Position numbers and translations under genes: made by a program. The notes beneath the pieces are model-generated. The model was not told where the DNA came from. It saw only the letters and a list, made by a program, of their open reading frames with translations, and ran no database searches. Shown one piece after another: positions 37,111 to 45,765 of a DNA stretch of 64,000 bases; within the stretch, counting starts at the first letter, position 1, and the number at the start of each line of letters is the position of its first letter. The DNA comes from Verrucomicrobiota bacterium (GTDB lineage: Bacteria; Verrucomicrobiota; Verrucomicrobiia; Opitutales; UBA953): NCBI GenBank assembly GCA_014193315.1, contig BJHS01000003.1, positions 124,001-188,000 of the forward strand, written 5' to 3'.

Positions 37111-37970
37111 GCGGGGCGGGTTCCAGCTTGGTGCCGACCGAGACCGGCTGTCAGCGCTTCCGCAAGGACCCCGCGGCGTTCTGGGCGGGCTGGTTCCTGG
37201 TCGCCGTCGGCGTGGCCTGCCTGCTTTCGCCCTGGATCGCGCCTTACGATTACCAGAAGCAGGACCTCGCGCTTGGGGCCGTCGGGCCGGGGGCCGGCCA
37301 TTGGTTGGGGACCGATACCTTGGGGCGCGATGTGCTGTCCCGTTTGCTGCAGGGCGGGGCGGTCTCGCTGGGGGTCGGCCTCGTCGCCACCGTCGTGGCC
37401 TTGTTAGTTGGGGTGCTCTATGGGGTCGTCGCCGGCCAGTCGGGCGGCCTCGTCGAACGTGCCATGATGCGCACGGTCGACATCCTGAGCACGCTGCCGC
37501 TCACCCTCATCGTCATCCTTTGCATGTTCGTGTTCGGGCAGAATATCTGGATGATCTTCCTGGCGGTTGGCGGCGTGTCCTGGCTGACCATGTCGCGCAT
37601 CATCTGCACCGAAACCGTCGCCTTGAAGAATCGGCAGTTCGTCGAGGTTTCGGTCGCGCTCGGCCAGTCCAAGTTCGGGGTCTTCAAAAAACATTACCTC
37701 CCGAACCTCAACGGCATCATCGCCATCTACGCCACGTTGACGGTCCCTGGCGTGATGATGCTCGAGGCCTTCGTCAGCTTCCTCGGACTTGGCGTGCAGG
37801 CGCCGATGACCTCGTGGGGTCTCATGATCAAGGATGGGGCCGACATCATGGAGGAGTGCCCCTGGCTACTCATCGCCCCGTCGGTGGTCTTCGCGCTCAC
37901 CCTGCTCTCGCTCAATTTCGTCGGCGATGGCCTGCGCGACGCCTTTGACCCGCGCTCGTCCAAGAAGTGA
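37107..37970 (+). CDS. peptide/nickel-type ABC permease, OppC/DppC-like
   Basis: A 287-residue permease partner of the preceding gene. The family blocks HWLGTDTLGRDVLSRLLQGG, DILSTLPLTLIVILCMF, an EAA loop (FVEVSVALGQSKFGVFKKHYLPN) and the C-terminal NFVGDGLRDAFDPRS are all present. The start overlaps oppB-like (ATGA). The stop is followed after 2 bp by a small FmdB-like gene, so the three genes are coupled. The transported substrate (peptide, nickel or other) cannot be inferred. Confidence 0.92.
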   Translation: MSGAGSSLVPTETGCQRFRKDPAAFWAGWFLVAVGVACLLSPWIAPYDYQKQDLALGAVGPGAGHWLGTDTLGRDVLSRLLQGGAVSLGVGLVATVVALLVGVLYGVVAGQSGGLVERAMMRTVDILSTLPLTLIVILCMFVFGQNIWMIFLAVGGVSWLTMSRIICTETVALKNRQFVEVSVALGQSKFGVFKKHYLPNLNGIIAIYATLTVPGVMMLEAFVSFLGLGVQAPMTSWGLMIKDGADIMEECPWLLIAPSVVFALTLLSLNFVGDGLRDAFDPRSSKK

Positions 37971-37972
37971 CG

Positions 37973-38236
37973 ATGCCGCTCCGCCGTTACATCGTGGTGA
38001 AGCCCGACGGCTCCGAGGGCGCGGAGTTCGAGGTCGACCTGCCGTCCGAGGTTCCGGATTTCACGCAGCACCCCGCCACCGGGGAGGCTTGCCGGCGCGT
38101 CTTGGAGTCCCCGTCGCTGACCATCCGCTATGGCGAAGGCGCCATGAAGCAGTCGGTGAGCGACCAGCGGCTCGCCCGGGCGGGCTTCCAGCGACTCGAG
38201 AAGGACGGCAAGGGCGGCTGGACGAAGATCAACTAA
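37973..38236 (+). CDS. FmdB-like small protein without zinc cysteines
   Basis: An 87-residue protein that resembles the FmdB/zinc-ribbon regulatory family (RRYIVVKPDGSEGAEFEVD, FTQHPATGEACRRVLESPS, then a GFQRLEKDGKGGW end). The four cysteines of FmdB are absent apart from one (GEACRR), so the metal ribbon is lost. The function is unknown. It follows oppC-like by 2 bp and ends before a strong terminator. An alternative GTG start at 37967 would overlap oppC by 4 bp. Confidence 0.55.
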   Translation: MPLRRYIVVKPDGSEGAEFEVDLPSEVPDFTQHPATGEACRRVLESPSLTIRYGEGAMKQSVSDQRLARAGFQRLEKDGKGGWTKIN

Positions 38237-38264
38237 GCGACAGGACGATCGCGACCGAGCCAAA

Positions 38265-38296
38265 CGAAACACCCTGCCGGTGGGCAGGGTGTTTCG
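38265..38296. terminator. bidirectional terminator
   Basis: CGAAACACCCTGCC and its exact complement form a 14-bp stem around GGTG. Flanking A and T stretches are short but the stem is strong. It separates the forward oppBC unit from the convergent rpsP gene. Confidence 0.8.
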
Positions 38297-38332
38297 TCGT
38301 CAGGGTGGGGCGTTTCCGCCGTGGGGCTAGCT

Positions 38333-38599
38333 TCAGGCCTTGGCCGGCGTCGCGGCCGCCGCGCGGGCGCGCTTCACGAGCGACTTCGCGGTGTCCGAGG
38401 GCTGGGCGCCGAGCTTGATCCAGTGATCGACGCGCTCGACGTTGATGTTGAGAGGGATGGCCTTGCCGCGGGCGGCAGGGTTGTAGTTGCCGAGGACTTC
38501 GACGAAGCGACCGTCGCGGCGGATGCTCTGTTCGGCGACGACGAGGCGGTAGGTAGGCTCGTTTTTGGTGCCGAAGCGTTGGAGGCGGATGCGTAGCAT
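38333..38599 (-). CDS. rpsP: 30S ribosomal protein S16
   Basis: An 88-residue ribosomal protein. The family start is MLRIRLQRFGTKNEPTYRLV, followed by AEQSIRRDGRFVEVLGNYNP. A short Ala-rich tail (KRARAAAATPAKA) extends it. ATG at 38599 was chosen. The usual order is rpsP-rimM-trmD-rplS; here rpsP lies downstream of rplS, separated by a terminator and 240 bp, and no rimM is seen. Confidence 0.96.
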   Translation of the reverse strand: MLRIRLQRFGTKNEPTYRLVVAEQSIRRDGRFVEVLGNYNPAARGKAIPLNINVERVDHWIKLGAQPSDTAKSLVKRARAAAATPAKA

Positions 38600-38795
38600 G
38601 TTGGGTGGGAAAAGAGGAAGGTGGAAAAACGCAGGTGGCGGGGGGCGAGTCAAGCCTTCCCCAGCCCTTGGGCGGTGATTTTTAGCTCAGTCACCGGCGG
38701 GCGTGACCAAATGACTCGCGATAAGTCATTGTCTTGTAGCGGCTTGGCTTGTGTATTTCGGAAGTATGGTCCCTTGACCGGTGCGCTGAGGCACA
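38600..38795 (-). promoter_or_regulatory. rpsP upstream region, promoter not identified
   Basis: This 196-bp stretch must hold the rpsP promoter, because the rplS terminator lies just beyond it. It is less GC-rich than its surroundings and has the imperfect inverted repeat GTGACTGAG/GTGA. I find no hexamer pair with acceptable spacing. Confidence 0.3.
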
Positions 38796-38823
38796 AAAAA
38801 CCCCGCCAGAAGGCGGGGTTTTT
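38796..38823 (-). terminator. terminator after rplS
   Basis: Perfect 12-bp stem AAAAACCCCGCC/GGCGGGGTTTTT with loop of four, T-rich on both strands. It lies 20 bp past the rplS stop. Confidence 0.9.
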
Positions 38824-38843
38824 GGAGGGTAACCAGCGAGGGC

Positions 38844-39230
38844 TTACTTGGCGGCGACTTCGGAGGGCTCGAAGCGCTTTTCCTTAACCTTGGTGGCCGA
38901 CTTGCCCTGGCGATCACGGAGGTAGAAGAGGCGGGCGCGCATGACCTGCGAGACGCGTTCGACCTCGATCTTCTCGATGTTCGGGGAGTGGACCGGGAAG
39001 GTGCGTTCGACGCCTTCGCCAAAGGACACCCGGCGGACGGTAAAGGTCGCGTGGATGCCGCCGCCCTTGCGCTGGATCACGATGCCAGAGAAAAGCTGGG
39101 TGCGCTCCTTGTCGCCTTCGCGAACCTTGGTGGAGACTTTGACGCCGTCACCGACCTTGAAAGCGTCGTGGCCACGGCTGGGCTTCAGCTGGCTTTGGGT
39201 GGCGAATTGAATGAGGGGATGGTTGCTCAT
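38844..39230 (-). CDS. rplS: 50S ribosomal protein L19
   Basis: A 128-residue protein at the 30S-50S interface. The family blocks [21 protein letters not shown] (given in part), [32 protein letters not shown] and [20 protein letters not shown] are all present. ATG 39230 overlaps the trmD stop by 4 bp. It is longer than E. coli L19 (115) by a charged C-terminal tail. Confidence 0.95.
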   Translation of the reverse strand: MSNHPLIQFATQSQLKPSRGHDAFKVGDGVKVSTKVREGDKERTQLFSGIVIQRKGGGIHATFTVRRVSFGEGVERTFPVHSPNIEKIEVERVSQVMRARLFYLRDRQGKSATKVKEKRFEPSEVAAK

Positions 39231-39919
39231 GGCTGTGGTTCTTGGTCTTTTAGTAGGTCCGGTCTGCGTTGCTGAGTCTTCTCGATTTGCCTTTCCCGGC
39301 GCCATTTGTCGATTTCGGCGTGATTTCCTCCGAGGAGGACCGGGGGCACCTCGAGACCATCGTAAACGGCGGGTCGGGTGAACTGCGGAAAGGCGAGCAA
39401 CTTGCCGTTGTAGCTGTCCCCCGTCAAGGAGTTTTCCTCCCCGAGTACCCCCGGAATCTGCCGGCCAAGGCAATCGACTAGGACGCAGGCCGGGAGGGTG
39501 CCGTTGGTCAGGACATAATCCCCGATGGAGACCTCCCGGGTCACTTTCCGGTCCCGGAAGCGCTGGTCGATGCCCTCGTAGTGGCCAGAAACGAGGATTA
39601 GGTGGCTTTTTTTTGCTAATTCGCGGGCTAAGGCATTGGTCAGCTGCTCGCCGTCCGGGCAAAGGTAGACGACTTCGCACCCCGGGGTGGCCAGGGCGTC
39701 CACCGCGTCGAAGAGGGGTTGGCAGGTCATCAACATACCCGGCCCCCCGCCGTAGGGCATGTCGTCGACCTTACGGTGCTTATCCATGGAGAAGGCCCGG
39801 ACGTCGTGGGCTTTGAACTGGATCAGGCCTTTATCGATGGCCTTGCCGATGACCGATTCCTGAAGGAACCCGTCGGCCATGCCGGGGAAGAGCGTGAGGA
39901 GATCGATGCGGATGGCCAC
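39227..39919 (-). CDS. trmD: tRNA (guanine37-N1)-methyltransferase
   Basis: SPOUT methyltransferase that modifies G37 using SAM; 230 residues. Family blocks are [44 protein letters not shown] and [10 protein letters not shown], followed by the C-terminal IDKWRRERQ. No ATG exists at the 5' end. I chose GTG 39919 because it gives the family-like start [13 protein letters not shown]; a TTG at 39940 is the alternative. The stop overlaps rplS by 4 bp, and rplS is coupled. Confidence 0.93.
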   Translation of the reverse strand: MAIRIDLLTLFPGMADGFLQESVIGKAIDKGLIQFKAHDVRAFSMDKHRKVDDMPYGGGPGMLMTCQPLFDAVDALATPGCEVVYLCPDGEQLTNALARELAKKSHLILVSGHYEGIDQRFRDRKVTREVSIGDYVLTNGTLPACVLVDCLGRQIPGVLGEENSLTGDSYNGKLLAFPQFTRPAVYDGLEVPPVLLGGNHAEIDKWRRERQIEKTQQRRPDLLKDQEPQP

Positions 39920-39979
39920 GGGAGGAGGTCGCCCATCCAACGGGGGGAGGGGCGTGAGGGCAAGCCGTCGGTGCGGGAC

Positions 39980-41044
39980 TTACTTCTTCTTGCCGGCGCC
40001 GCGGAGGTCCATGCGGGTCGCGGGCTCGGCCGGGACGGGCTGACCGACCGTATCGACCGGGGAGGTGAAGAGGTAACGCCACACTTCCTCCTGGAGCGGC
40101 ACGCCGTTGGCGTCCTTGGGCGGGTTCTTGCCGACCTGGACGAAGCCGTGGGCCTTGTTCGCGTCGCCTTTGACGTCGAACTTCGTGATCAGGCGACGGG
40201 AGTTGCCGTACGGTGCCTTCGCTTCGTCGGTGTTCACGATGGGCCCGAACTTATTCAGGCCCATGAGCAACCAGGAGCGCGGGTAGTGGTCGCCGGACCA
40301 GCCGCCGTCGAGCACGTGGCTGTAGCCAAAGAAGCGGTTGGCGGGCGTCGCCGAGGGCAGTGCCTGCCAATCATCAAGCTGGTCGCGCGGGCCGCAGAAC
40401 ATGACGATGCGGGCGCACTTCTGCGCGATGCCGAAACGGGCGGAGGAGGTGGCGCCGTGCGACGCGCCGGAGACGATGACCTTCTCCCAGTCGAGGCCCT
40501 TGCCGTCCTTGGCGAGGAAGTGGTCCCAGCGGCCCTGAGGGTTGGACTTCGCCAGCGCCTTCACGAGCTGGAAGGCGCGTTCCTTCATGCTGTCGGGCCC
40601 GGGGATCTCGATGGCCTTGCTCGCGTCGATCCCGGTGGTGGCCTCGAGCCGGATGTTGCCGAGGTGTTGGGAGTCGCCGGCGGGCTCGGTGTTCAGCTTG
40701 CCGAACCACTCGCGGGCGTAGGCCACCTGGATGTAGTGCAGGCCGTAGCTGTTGACTTTGTCGGCAAGCGGCTGGCTATGCCCCATGAGCCAGACGACGA
40801 GCTGCCCGCGGGGCGCGACGCGCGTGTCCACGTTCGCGTGTTCGGTGTCGGCAGGTTTGCCGGCGGCCTCGAGGACGAAGCCGACCTCCGGGTGCGAGCG
40901 GCAGCGCGGGTCGACCTCGCTGGCGCGGAGCGTGAGGCTGTAGGCCTGAGGCTTGGGGTCGGCGAACTGAAGGTCGCCGGCGGCCAAGGGGCTGGCGACC
41001 GCGGCCAGGGCGAGAAGGAGCGGCAGGGTCGGAAGGAAGCGCAT
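39980..41044 (-). CDS. secreted alpha/beta hydrolase-like protein
   Basis: A 354-residue exported protein with signal peptide MRFLPTLPLLLALAAVASPL. The nucleophile elbow is SGASHGA in VIVSGASHGATSSARFG (about residues 190-207). Its overall pattern resembles the BPSS1187-like secreted hydrolases (GHSQPLADKV, then HYIQVAYAREWFG). A possible acid lies in GPRDQLDDW and a late His in KAHGFVQ. The substrate is unknown. It is the last of three secreted-protein genes in tandem on this strand. Confidence 0.65.
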   Translation of the reverse strand: MRFLPTLPLLLALAAVASPLAAGDLQFADPKPQAYSLTLRASEVDPRCRSHPEVGFVLEAAGKPADTEHANVDTRVAPRGQLVVWLMGHSQPLADKVNSYGLHYIQVAYAREWFGKLNTEPAGDSQHLGNIRLEATTGIDASKAIEIPGPDSMKERAFQLVKALAKSNPQGRWDHFLAKDGKGLDWEKVIVSGASHGATSSARFGIAQKCARIVMFCGPRDQLDDWQALPSATPANRFFGYSHVLDGGWSGDHYPRSWLLMGLNKFGPIVNTDEAKAPYGNSRRLITKFDVKGDANKAHGFVQVGKNPPKDANGVPLQEEVWRYLFTSPVDTVGQPVPAEPATRMDLRGAGKKK

Positions 41045-41102
41045 AGGGGTAGGACAGCGATGGCCAAGTCATCGTTCCGTGGCAACCTTCCCCTGCGCCG
41101 AC

Positions 41103-41930
41103 TTATTTCGGGAGGCGACCGTCGATGGAGTCCAGGGCTTCCTCCACCGTCTCCTTGGGGGCCCACTGGTGCCCCCCGCGAAACTCGAACAATTCCATCC
41201 TATCGCCGAACAGCCGCTTCATCCGCGGGCCTTCCGCGTAGTTGCTGTCTTTTTCGCCGAAGGTCGCGGCGAGCGCGGCGACTTTGATGCCGGCGACGGG
41301 CGAGGCGCCGTTGGGTCCGACCGGTGCGTAGCCCGCGCCTTGGAGGAGCAGACCGCCGAAGCCGGGGCGCAACCCGACAAAGACCGAGCAGGCGCGGGCG
41401 CCGCCGGACATGCCCGTGGCGACTTTCTTCCCCTCGGCCACGCGCACGCGTTTGACGAGGTCGTCATGGGCCGCGATGAAATTGCCGACGGTGGACTCCC
41501 AGTCGCCGTTGCGGGATTCCTCGAGCATCACGGCGATGTAGCCGTGCTGTTTGATCCAGTCCGTCATGTTGCCCATGGTCGCTTTGCCGCCGGGGGAGGC
41601 GATGAAGAGGGTCGGCCAAGCCTTGGTTGGGGCGGCGGCGTAGTTCGCCGGCAACCACAACTGGTAATGGTAGGGGTCCGTCCCGCGGTAGAGGCACGTG
41701 ATGCGGGTCAGGCCACCGCTGGCCAGCGGGGCGTCCGCAGGGGTCGGCCGGGAGTCTTCCGTCGGCGCGCTCGGTGCGGGCGCGACGACCTTGGCGCCCG
41801 TGGTGGCGCTGCCGCTGGCGCCACCGCCGGCCCGCATCGCGGCCGCCGTCGCCTTGGCCTTTTCGGCGTTGGTCGCGGCGAGCGCCGGCGTGAGGGTGGC
41901 GAAGGCGAGCAGGAGGGGCAGGGGGCGCAT
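41103..41930 (-). CDS. secreted alpha/beta hydrolase-like protein
   Basis: A 275-residue protein with signal peptide MRPLPLLLAFATLTPALA and an Ala/Gly-rich spacer to about residue 65. The hydrolase part has YHYQLWLPANYA, PTLFIASPGGKA and a nucleophile elbow ATGMSGGARA. The closing segment FRGGHQWAPKETVEEAL contains the expected His. It resembles the PHB depolymerase/esterase group, but the substrate is unknown. It follows the upstream C-terminally anchored gene by 8 bp. Confidence 0.7.
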   Translation of the reverse strand: MRPLPLLLAFATLTPALAATNAEKAKATAAAMRAGGGASGSATTGAKVVAPAPSAPTEDSRPTPADAPLASGGLTRITCLYRGTDPYHYQLWLPANYAAAPTKAWPTLFIASPGGKATMGNMTDWIKQHGYIAVMLEESRNGDWESTVGNFIAAHDDLVKRVRVAEGKKVATGMSGGARACSVFVGLRPGFGGLLLQGAGYAPVGPNGASPVAGIKVAALAATFGEKDSNYAEGPRMKRLFGDRMELFEFRGGHQWAPKETVEEALDSIDGRLPK

Positions 41931-41938
41931 CAGGGGGC

Positions 41939-42556
41939 TCAGCGTTTGCGGTGGCGCTTGAGGGCGCGCTCCTCGATCTTGGCCTTCGTCTTAAGGACGA
42001 CCATCGCGATGGAGATGATGGCGAAGCCGGCGAAGATGATCTTGCTCAGCGTGAAGGCGTTGAAGCCCGGTGTCGTCTCCAGCGTCGGTTCGTCTATGTC
42101 GGAGACGAGGGGGTCCGCGTTCGGCGGTCCAGCCGCGGCCGGCTCGGCCGCGACGGCCACCGTCGGCGGGGCCAGCAACTTCAGGAATGGGTAATAGGCG
42201 CCCTCGAACTTGGCCGCGCCCTCGAAGGCGCCTTCGTAGGCGAGTTTCTCGCCGACGGCATGGCCGCTGCTCCGGATGATGGCGGGCACGGGCACGGGGA
42301 CGTCGAGCACGAGTACCAGCTCGAAGCCGACGTTCTCGCGGTCAGAGCGGATGACCTGGACGTGGACCACGCGCGTGGCGGGCGAGGGGGTGGGCGTGGC
42401 CGCCGGTAGTCCGGCCGTCGGCTTAGGTTCGGCGGTGTCTTGGCGAATCTTGGACCGGAGCGCCTCGAACTCCGCCTGGTCTTCCTTGGACATGACCGGG
42501 TCCGCGGCGACGAGGCGGAGCGCCAGGAGGCAAGGGAGGAACAGGGCCGGACGCAT
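41939..42556 (-). CDS. exported protein with C-terminal membrane anchor, unknown function
   Basis: A 205-residue protein with an N-terminal signal (MRPALFLPCLLALRLVAA), a Pro/Thr-rich spacer and a beta-rich central part (VHVQVIRSDRENVGFELVL, AYEGAFEGAAKFEGAYYPFL). A single hydrophobic helix (IIFAGFAIISIAMVVL) and a basic tail (KAKIEERALKRHRKR) follow. The predicted topology is periplasmic with the tail in the cytoplasm. No family is recognised. Confidence 0.6.
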   Translation of the reverse strand: MRPALFLPCLLALRLVAADPVMSKEDQAEFEALRSKIRQDTAEPKPTAGLPAATPTPSPATRVVHVQVIRSDRENVGFELVLVLDVPVPVPAIIRSSGHAVGEKLAYEGAFEGAAKFEGAYYPFLKLLAPPTVAVAAEPAAAGPPNADPLVSDIDEPTLETTPGFNAFTLSKIIFAGFAIISIAMVVLKTKAKIEERALKRHRKR

Positions 42557-42651
42557 GGTGGCCTATTAAGCGGGCGCGTCGGTCTGGTGCAAGCGCGAGC
42601 CGCCTGCTTTGCGGCTTGGAAGCGGCGAGGCGTTCCACCATTGCTGACCTC

Positions 42652-43440
42652 GTGCCGGTCGTCGCCCCCATCCTTGCCGTCGAACGCCTTCGCATCGCCC
42701 GCGAAGGCAAGGTAATCCTGCGCCGGCTGGATTGGCGCGTGGAGCCTGGTCAACACTGGGTCATGCTCGGGCCCAATGGTGCCGGCAAGTCGTCGCTGCT
42801 GGCTGCCTTGACGGGTTATTTCGCCCCGACCGCCGGTAAGATGGGCGTGTTGGGCGAGACCTTCGGTCGAAGCGATTGGCGCGAACTGCGGCGGCGGATC
42901 GGCCTGGCCGGCCCCGCGGTAGCGGCGATGATCCAGCCCGCGGAGCCCGCGTTGCATGTCGTCGCGGGCGGGGTCGACGGCTTGATCAACCTGTGGCGCG
43001 CGCCGCGCCCCGCGGTATTGCGCGTCGCCCGCGGCCTGTTGCGCCGGCTCGGGGTGGGGGCGTTGGCCCGCCGGCCCTGGGGGCACCTCTCCCAAGGTGA
43101 GCGGCAACGGGTCCTCATCGCCCGTGCCTTGGCGGCGAAGCCCGCCTTGCTCATCCTGGACGAGCCCTGCGCCGGCCTCGATCCCGCCGCGCGCGCCGAC
43201 TTCCTCGCCTTGGTGCAGGCGTTGCCGCGGGTCGCCCCGGGGATCGCGTTGGTCCTCGTGACGCACCACGTCGAGGAGATCGGCGCGATTTTCACGCATG
43301 GGTTGCTGTTGCGTCGCGGCGTCGCGCAGGCCGCCGGCCCGCTGCGCCAAGTGCTGACGAGTCCCGCCTTGAGCCAGCTCTTCGGGCGCAAGGTCCGGCT
43401 CCGCGGTCGGTCGGGGCGCTGGACCCTGGCGTTGGCGTGA
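42652..43440 (+). CDS. orphan ABC transporter ATPase
   Basis: A 262-residue cytoplasmic ATPase. Walker A is LGPNGAGKSSLL, the signature LSQGERQRVLIARALA, Walker B LLILDEPCAGLDP and the switch His lies in VLVTHHVEEI. The pattern resembles the ModF/YlmA-type ATPases, which lack adjacent permeases. No permease gene is near. The start is uncertain: GTG 42652 is chosen, and TTG 42616 would add 12 residues. A short inverted repeat (AGCCGC/GCGGCT at 42599-42617) lies just upstream. Confidence 0.8.
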   Translation: MPVVAPILAVERLRIAREGKVILRRLDWRVEPGQHWVMLGPNGAGKSSLLAALTGYFAPTAGKMGVLGETFGRSDWRELRRRIGLAGPAVAAMIQPAEPALHVVAGGVDGLINLWRAPRPAVLRVARGLLRRLGVGALARRPWGHLSQGERQRVLIARALAAKPALLILDEPCAGLDPAARADFLALVQALPRVAPGIALVLVTHHVEEIGAIFTHGLLLRRGVAQAAGPLRQVLTSPALSQLFGRKVRLRGRSGRWTLALA

Positions 43441-43503
43441 GCGGCCGGGACGCTTTCGGCTTCCCCTCGCCCCCCGCTTTCGCCTACCTCTGGGGCCGTT
43501 CCC

Positions 43504-44994
43504 ATGCCTTCGCCGTTCGATCAGCTCCTGCCTCGGTACGATGCCGTCGTCATCGGGGCCGGCCTCGGGGGGATGACCGCGGCGAACAACCTTGCCAAGT
43601 TCGGCCGCAAGGTGCTGCTGCTCGAGCACCATTACCAGCTCGGCGGCCTCGCCACCTTCTTTAAGCGCGCCGGCGGCCACGTCTTCGATATCTCCCTCCA
43701 TGGCTTCCCGCATGGGATGATCAAGTCCACGCGCCGTTACTGGACCAAGGAGATCTCGGACCGCATCCACCAGCTGAGCGATGTCCGTTTCATCAACCCC
43801 GACTTCGACGTCCGCACGACTTTTGACCGCGCCGACTTCACGCGTATCCTGATCGAGCAGTTCCGGCTGACTCCCGAGACCGTCGAGGCCTTCTTTGCGC
43901 ACCTGCGCGAGATGAACTACTACGACAACGACCCGCGGACCACCCGTCAGCTGTTCGAGCAGTTCTTCCCCGGCCGGCCCGATGTCCAGCGCCTCCTCCT
44001 CGAGCCCATCGCCTACGCCAATGGCTCCACCCTCGATGACCCGGCGATCACCTTCGGAATCGTCTTCTCGAACTTCATGTCGAAGGGCGTGTTCATCTTC
44101 CAGGGCGGGACGGACACGATGATTAACCTGATGACCGCCGAGATGAAGGCCAACGGGGTCGACATCCGGCGCAACGTGCTCGTCGAGAAGGTGCTCGTCG
44201 AGAAGGACGCCGCCGGCCGCCGCCGCGTCGTCGGGGTGAAACTGCGCGGCACGCGTCTCGGCGAGGAAGCCGAGGTCGCCTGCGCCACGGTCGTCTCCAA
44301 CGCCAACATCAAGGACACCGTCCTGAAGATGGGGGGCGCGGACGCCTTCGAGGCGCCGTTCCTCGAGCAAGCCCGCCAGGTGCGCGTCAACACCTCCTCC
44401 TGCCAGGTCTACATGGGCGTGCGTGAAGGCGAGAGCATCCCCCACATCGGCGACCTCGTGTTCACCTCCGCGGCCAAGCCGTTCTCCAGCCAGGAGCTCG
44501 TCGACTTCCACACGACATCGCGCACCTACTCGGTGTATTACCCGGATACCCGTCCGCACACCAAGAAGCCCCGTTACGCGATCGTCACCTCGATCAACCA
44601 GCAGTGGGACGACTGGGCCCATCTCTCCGAGGTCGACTACGCCGCGAACAAGGCGCGGGTCATCGAGGAATCCTTCAGGGGCCTCGAGAAATTCATCCCG
44701 GACATCCGTGCCAAGGTCGACCACGCCGAGGCGGCCACGCCGCGGACGGTCAATCGCTACGTCCGCCACGTCGGCGGCACCTCCTTCGGTACGAAATTCG
44801 AAGGCCTCAAGGTCTCGATGGCCCTGCCCGAGCAGGTCGGCGGCTTCTACCATGCCGGCAGCGTCGGCATCATCATGTCCGGCTGGCTAGGCACCATTAA
44901 TTACGGAGTGATCGTCTCGGCCAAGGCCGACGCCTACCTGCGCGACCCGAGCGCCAACCCGCTCGGCGACGCCGCGGCGAGCGCCGGGGTCTGA
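43504..44994 (+). CDS. FAD-dependent phytoene desaturase / retinol saturase-like oxidoreductase
   Basis: A 496-residue protein with an N-terminal dinucleotide-binding fold ([20 protein letters not shown], residues about 12-31) and the [11 protein letters not shown] block. The C-terminal FAD-binding segment is [16 protein letters not shown]. This pattern is shared by CrtI-type carotenoid desaturases and RetSat proteins. The substrate (carotenoid or another polyprenoid) is not determined, as no other carotenoid genes are adjacent. Start ATG at 43504. Confidence 0.8.
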   Translation: MPSPFDQLLPRYDAVVIGAGLGGMTAANNLAKFGRKVLLLEHHYQLGGLATFFKRAGGHVFDISLHGFPHGMIKSTRRYWTKEISDRIHQLSDVRFINPDFDVRTTFDRADFTRILIEQFRLTPETVEAFFAHLREMNYYDNDPRTTRQLFEQFFPGRPDVQRLLLEPIAYANGSTLDDPAITFGIVFSNFMSKGVFIFQGGTDTMINLMTAEMKANGVDIRRNVLVEKVLVEKDAAGRRRVVGVKLRGTRLGEEAEVACATVVSNANIKDTVLKMGGADAFEAPFLEQARQVRVNTSSCQVYMGVREGESIPHIGDLVFTSAAKPFSSQELVDFHTTSRTYSVYYPDTRPHTKKPRYAIVTSINQQWDDWAHLSEVDYAANKARVIEESFRGLEKFIPDIRAKVDHAEAATPRTVNRYVRHVGGTSFGTKFEGLKVSMALPEQVGGFYHAGSVGIIMSGWLGTINYGVIVSAKADAYLRDPSANPLGDAAASAGV

Positions 44995-45084
44995 GGGAAG
45001 GCAAGTTGATCGGTTGGCCAGTTGGCCGGAGGCGATGGCGCTCCGTCGGCTTGACGGGGGCCGGGGAATGGCAAGCCTACCCGC

Positions 45085-45648
45085 ATGGCCAACGACAAGC
45101 CGGAGGCAGGCATCGCCCAGAAACTCGAGCACGGGCTCGAGTACTTCATCTTCGCCAGCCGCTGGGTCCAGGCGCCGATCTACGTGGCGCTCATCTTCGC
45201 CGCCATCGCTTACGCCTGGAAGAGCCTCCAGGAAGTGCTCCACCTACTGCAAGGGTTCGCGGCCGCGACCGAGAGTTCAATCATGCTGGGTATCCTCTCG
45301 CTCGTGGACATCTCGATGGTGGCGAATCTCGTCAACATGGTCGTGGTCGGCGGGTACGTGACGTTCGTGAGCCGCATCGATTTCGGTGATAACGGCGACC
45401 GGCCCGATTGGCTCGACCACATCAACGCGAACACCCTCAAGGTGAAGCTCGCGGGCAGTCTGGCCAGCATCTCCGCCATCCACCTGCTCAAGAGCTTCAT
45501 CGACATCACCGCGGCCGCCACCGATCAGCCGATGACCGCCAACCACGAGAAGGTCATCCTCTGGCAGGCGATCATCCATGGCGTCTTCCTGGCTTCGATG
45601 ATCCTCTTCGCCTGGGGGGAGAAGATGCAGCGTCACCACGTCGACTGA
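45085..45648 (+). CDS. YqhA family (UPF0114) membrane protein
   Basis: A 187-residue integral membrane protein with about four hydrophobic segments. The family text is clear: LEYFIFASRWVQAPIYVAL, LSLVDISMVANLVNMVVVGG, YVTFVSRIDF and LKVKLAGSLASISAIHLLKS. The biological role of UPF0114 is unknown. It stands alone, 90 bp after the FAD oxidoreductase and convergent with the frameshifted gene at 45766. Confidence 0.88.
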   Translation: MANDKPEAGIAQKLEHGLEYFIFASRWVQAPIYVALIFAAIAYAWKSLQEVLHLLQGFAAATESSIMLGILSLVDISMVANLVNMVVVGGYVTFVSRIDFGDNGDRPDWLDHINANTLKVKLAGSLASISAIHLLKSFIDITAAATDQPMTANHEKVILWQAIIHGVFLASMILFAWGEKMQRHHVD

Positions 45649-45765
45649 CCGCGCCGTCCGCGCCTAACCGGCCCGGCGGCGCTTCGGCGTGCCCCGACCT
45701 TCGGAAATCCAGCCGATGACATGCCGCCGCCGGTCTTCGTCCCAGCGGTGGTGGAGGCGAAGGAA

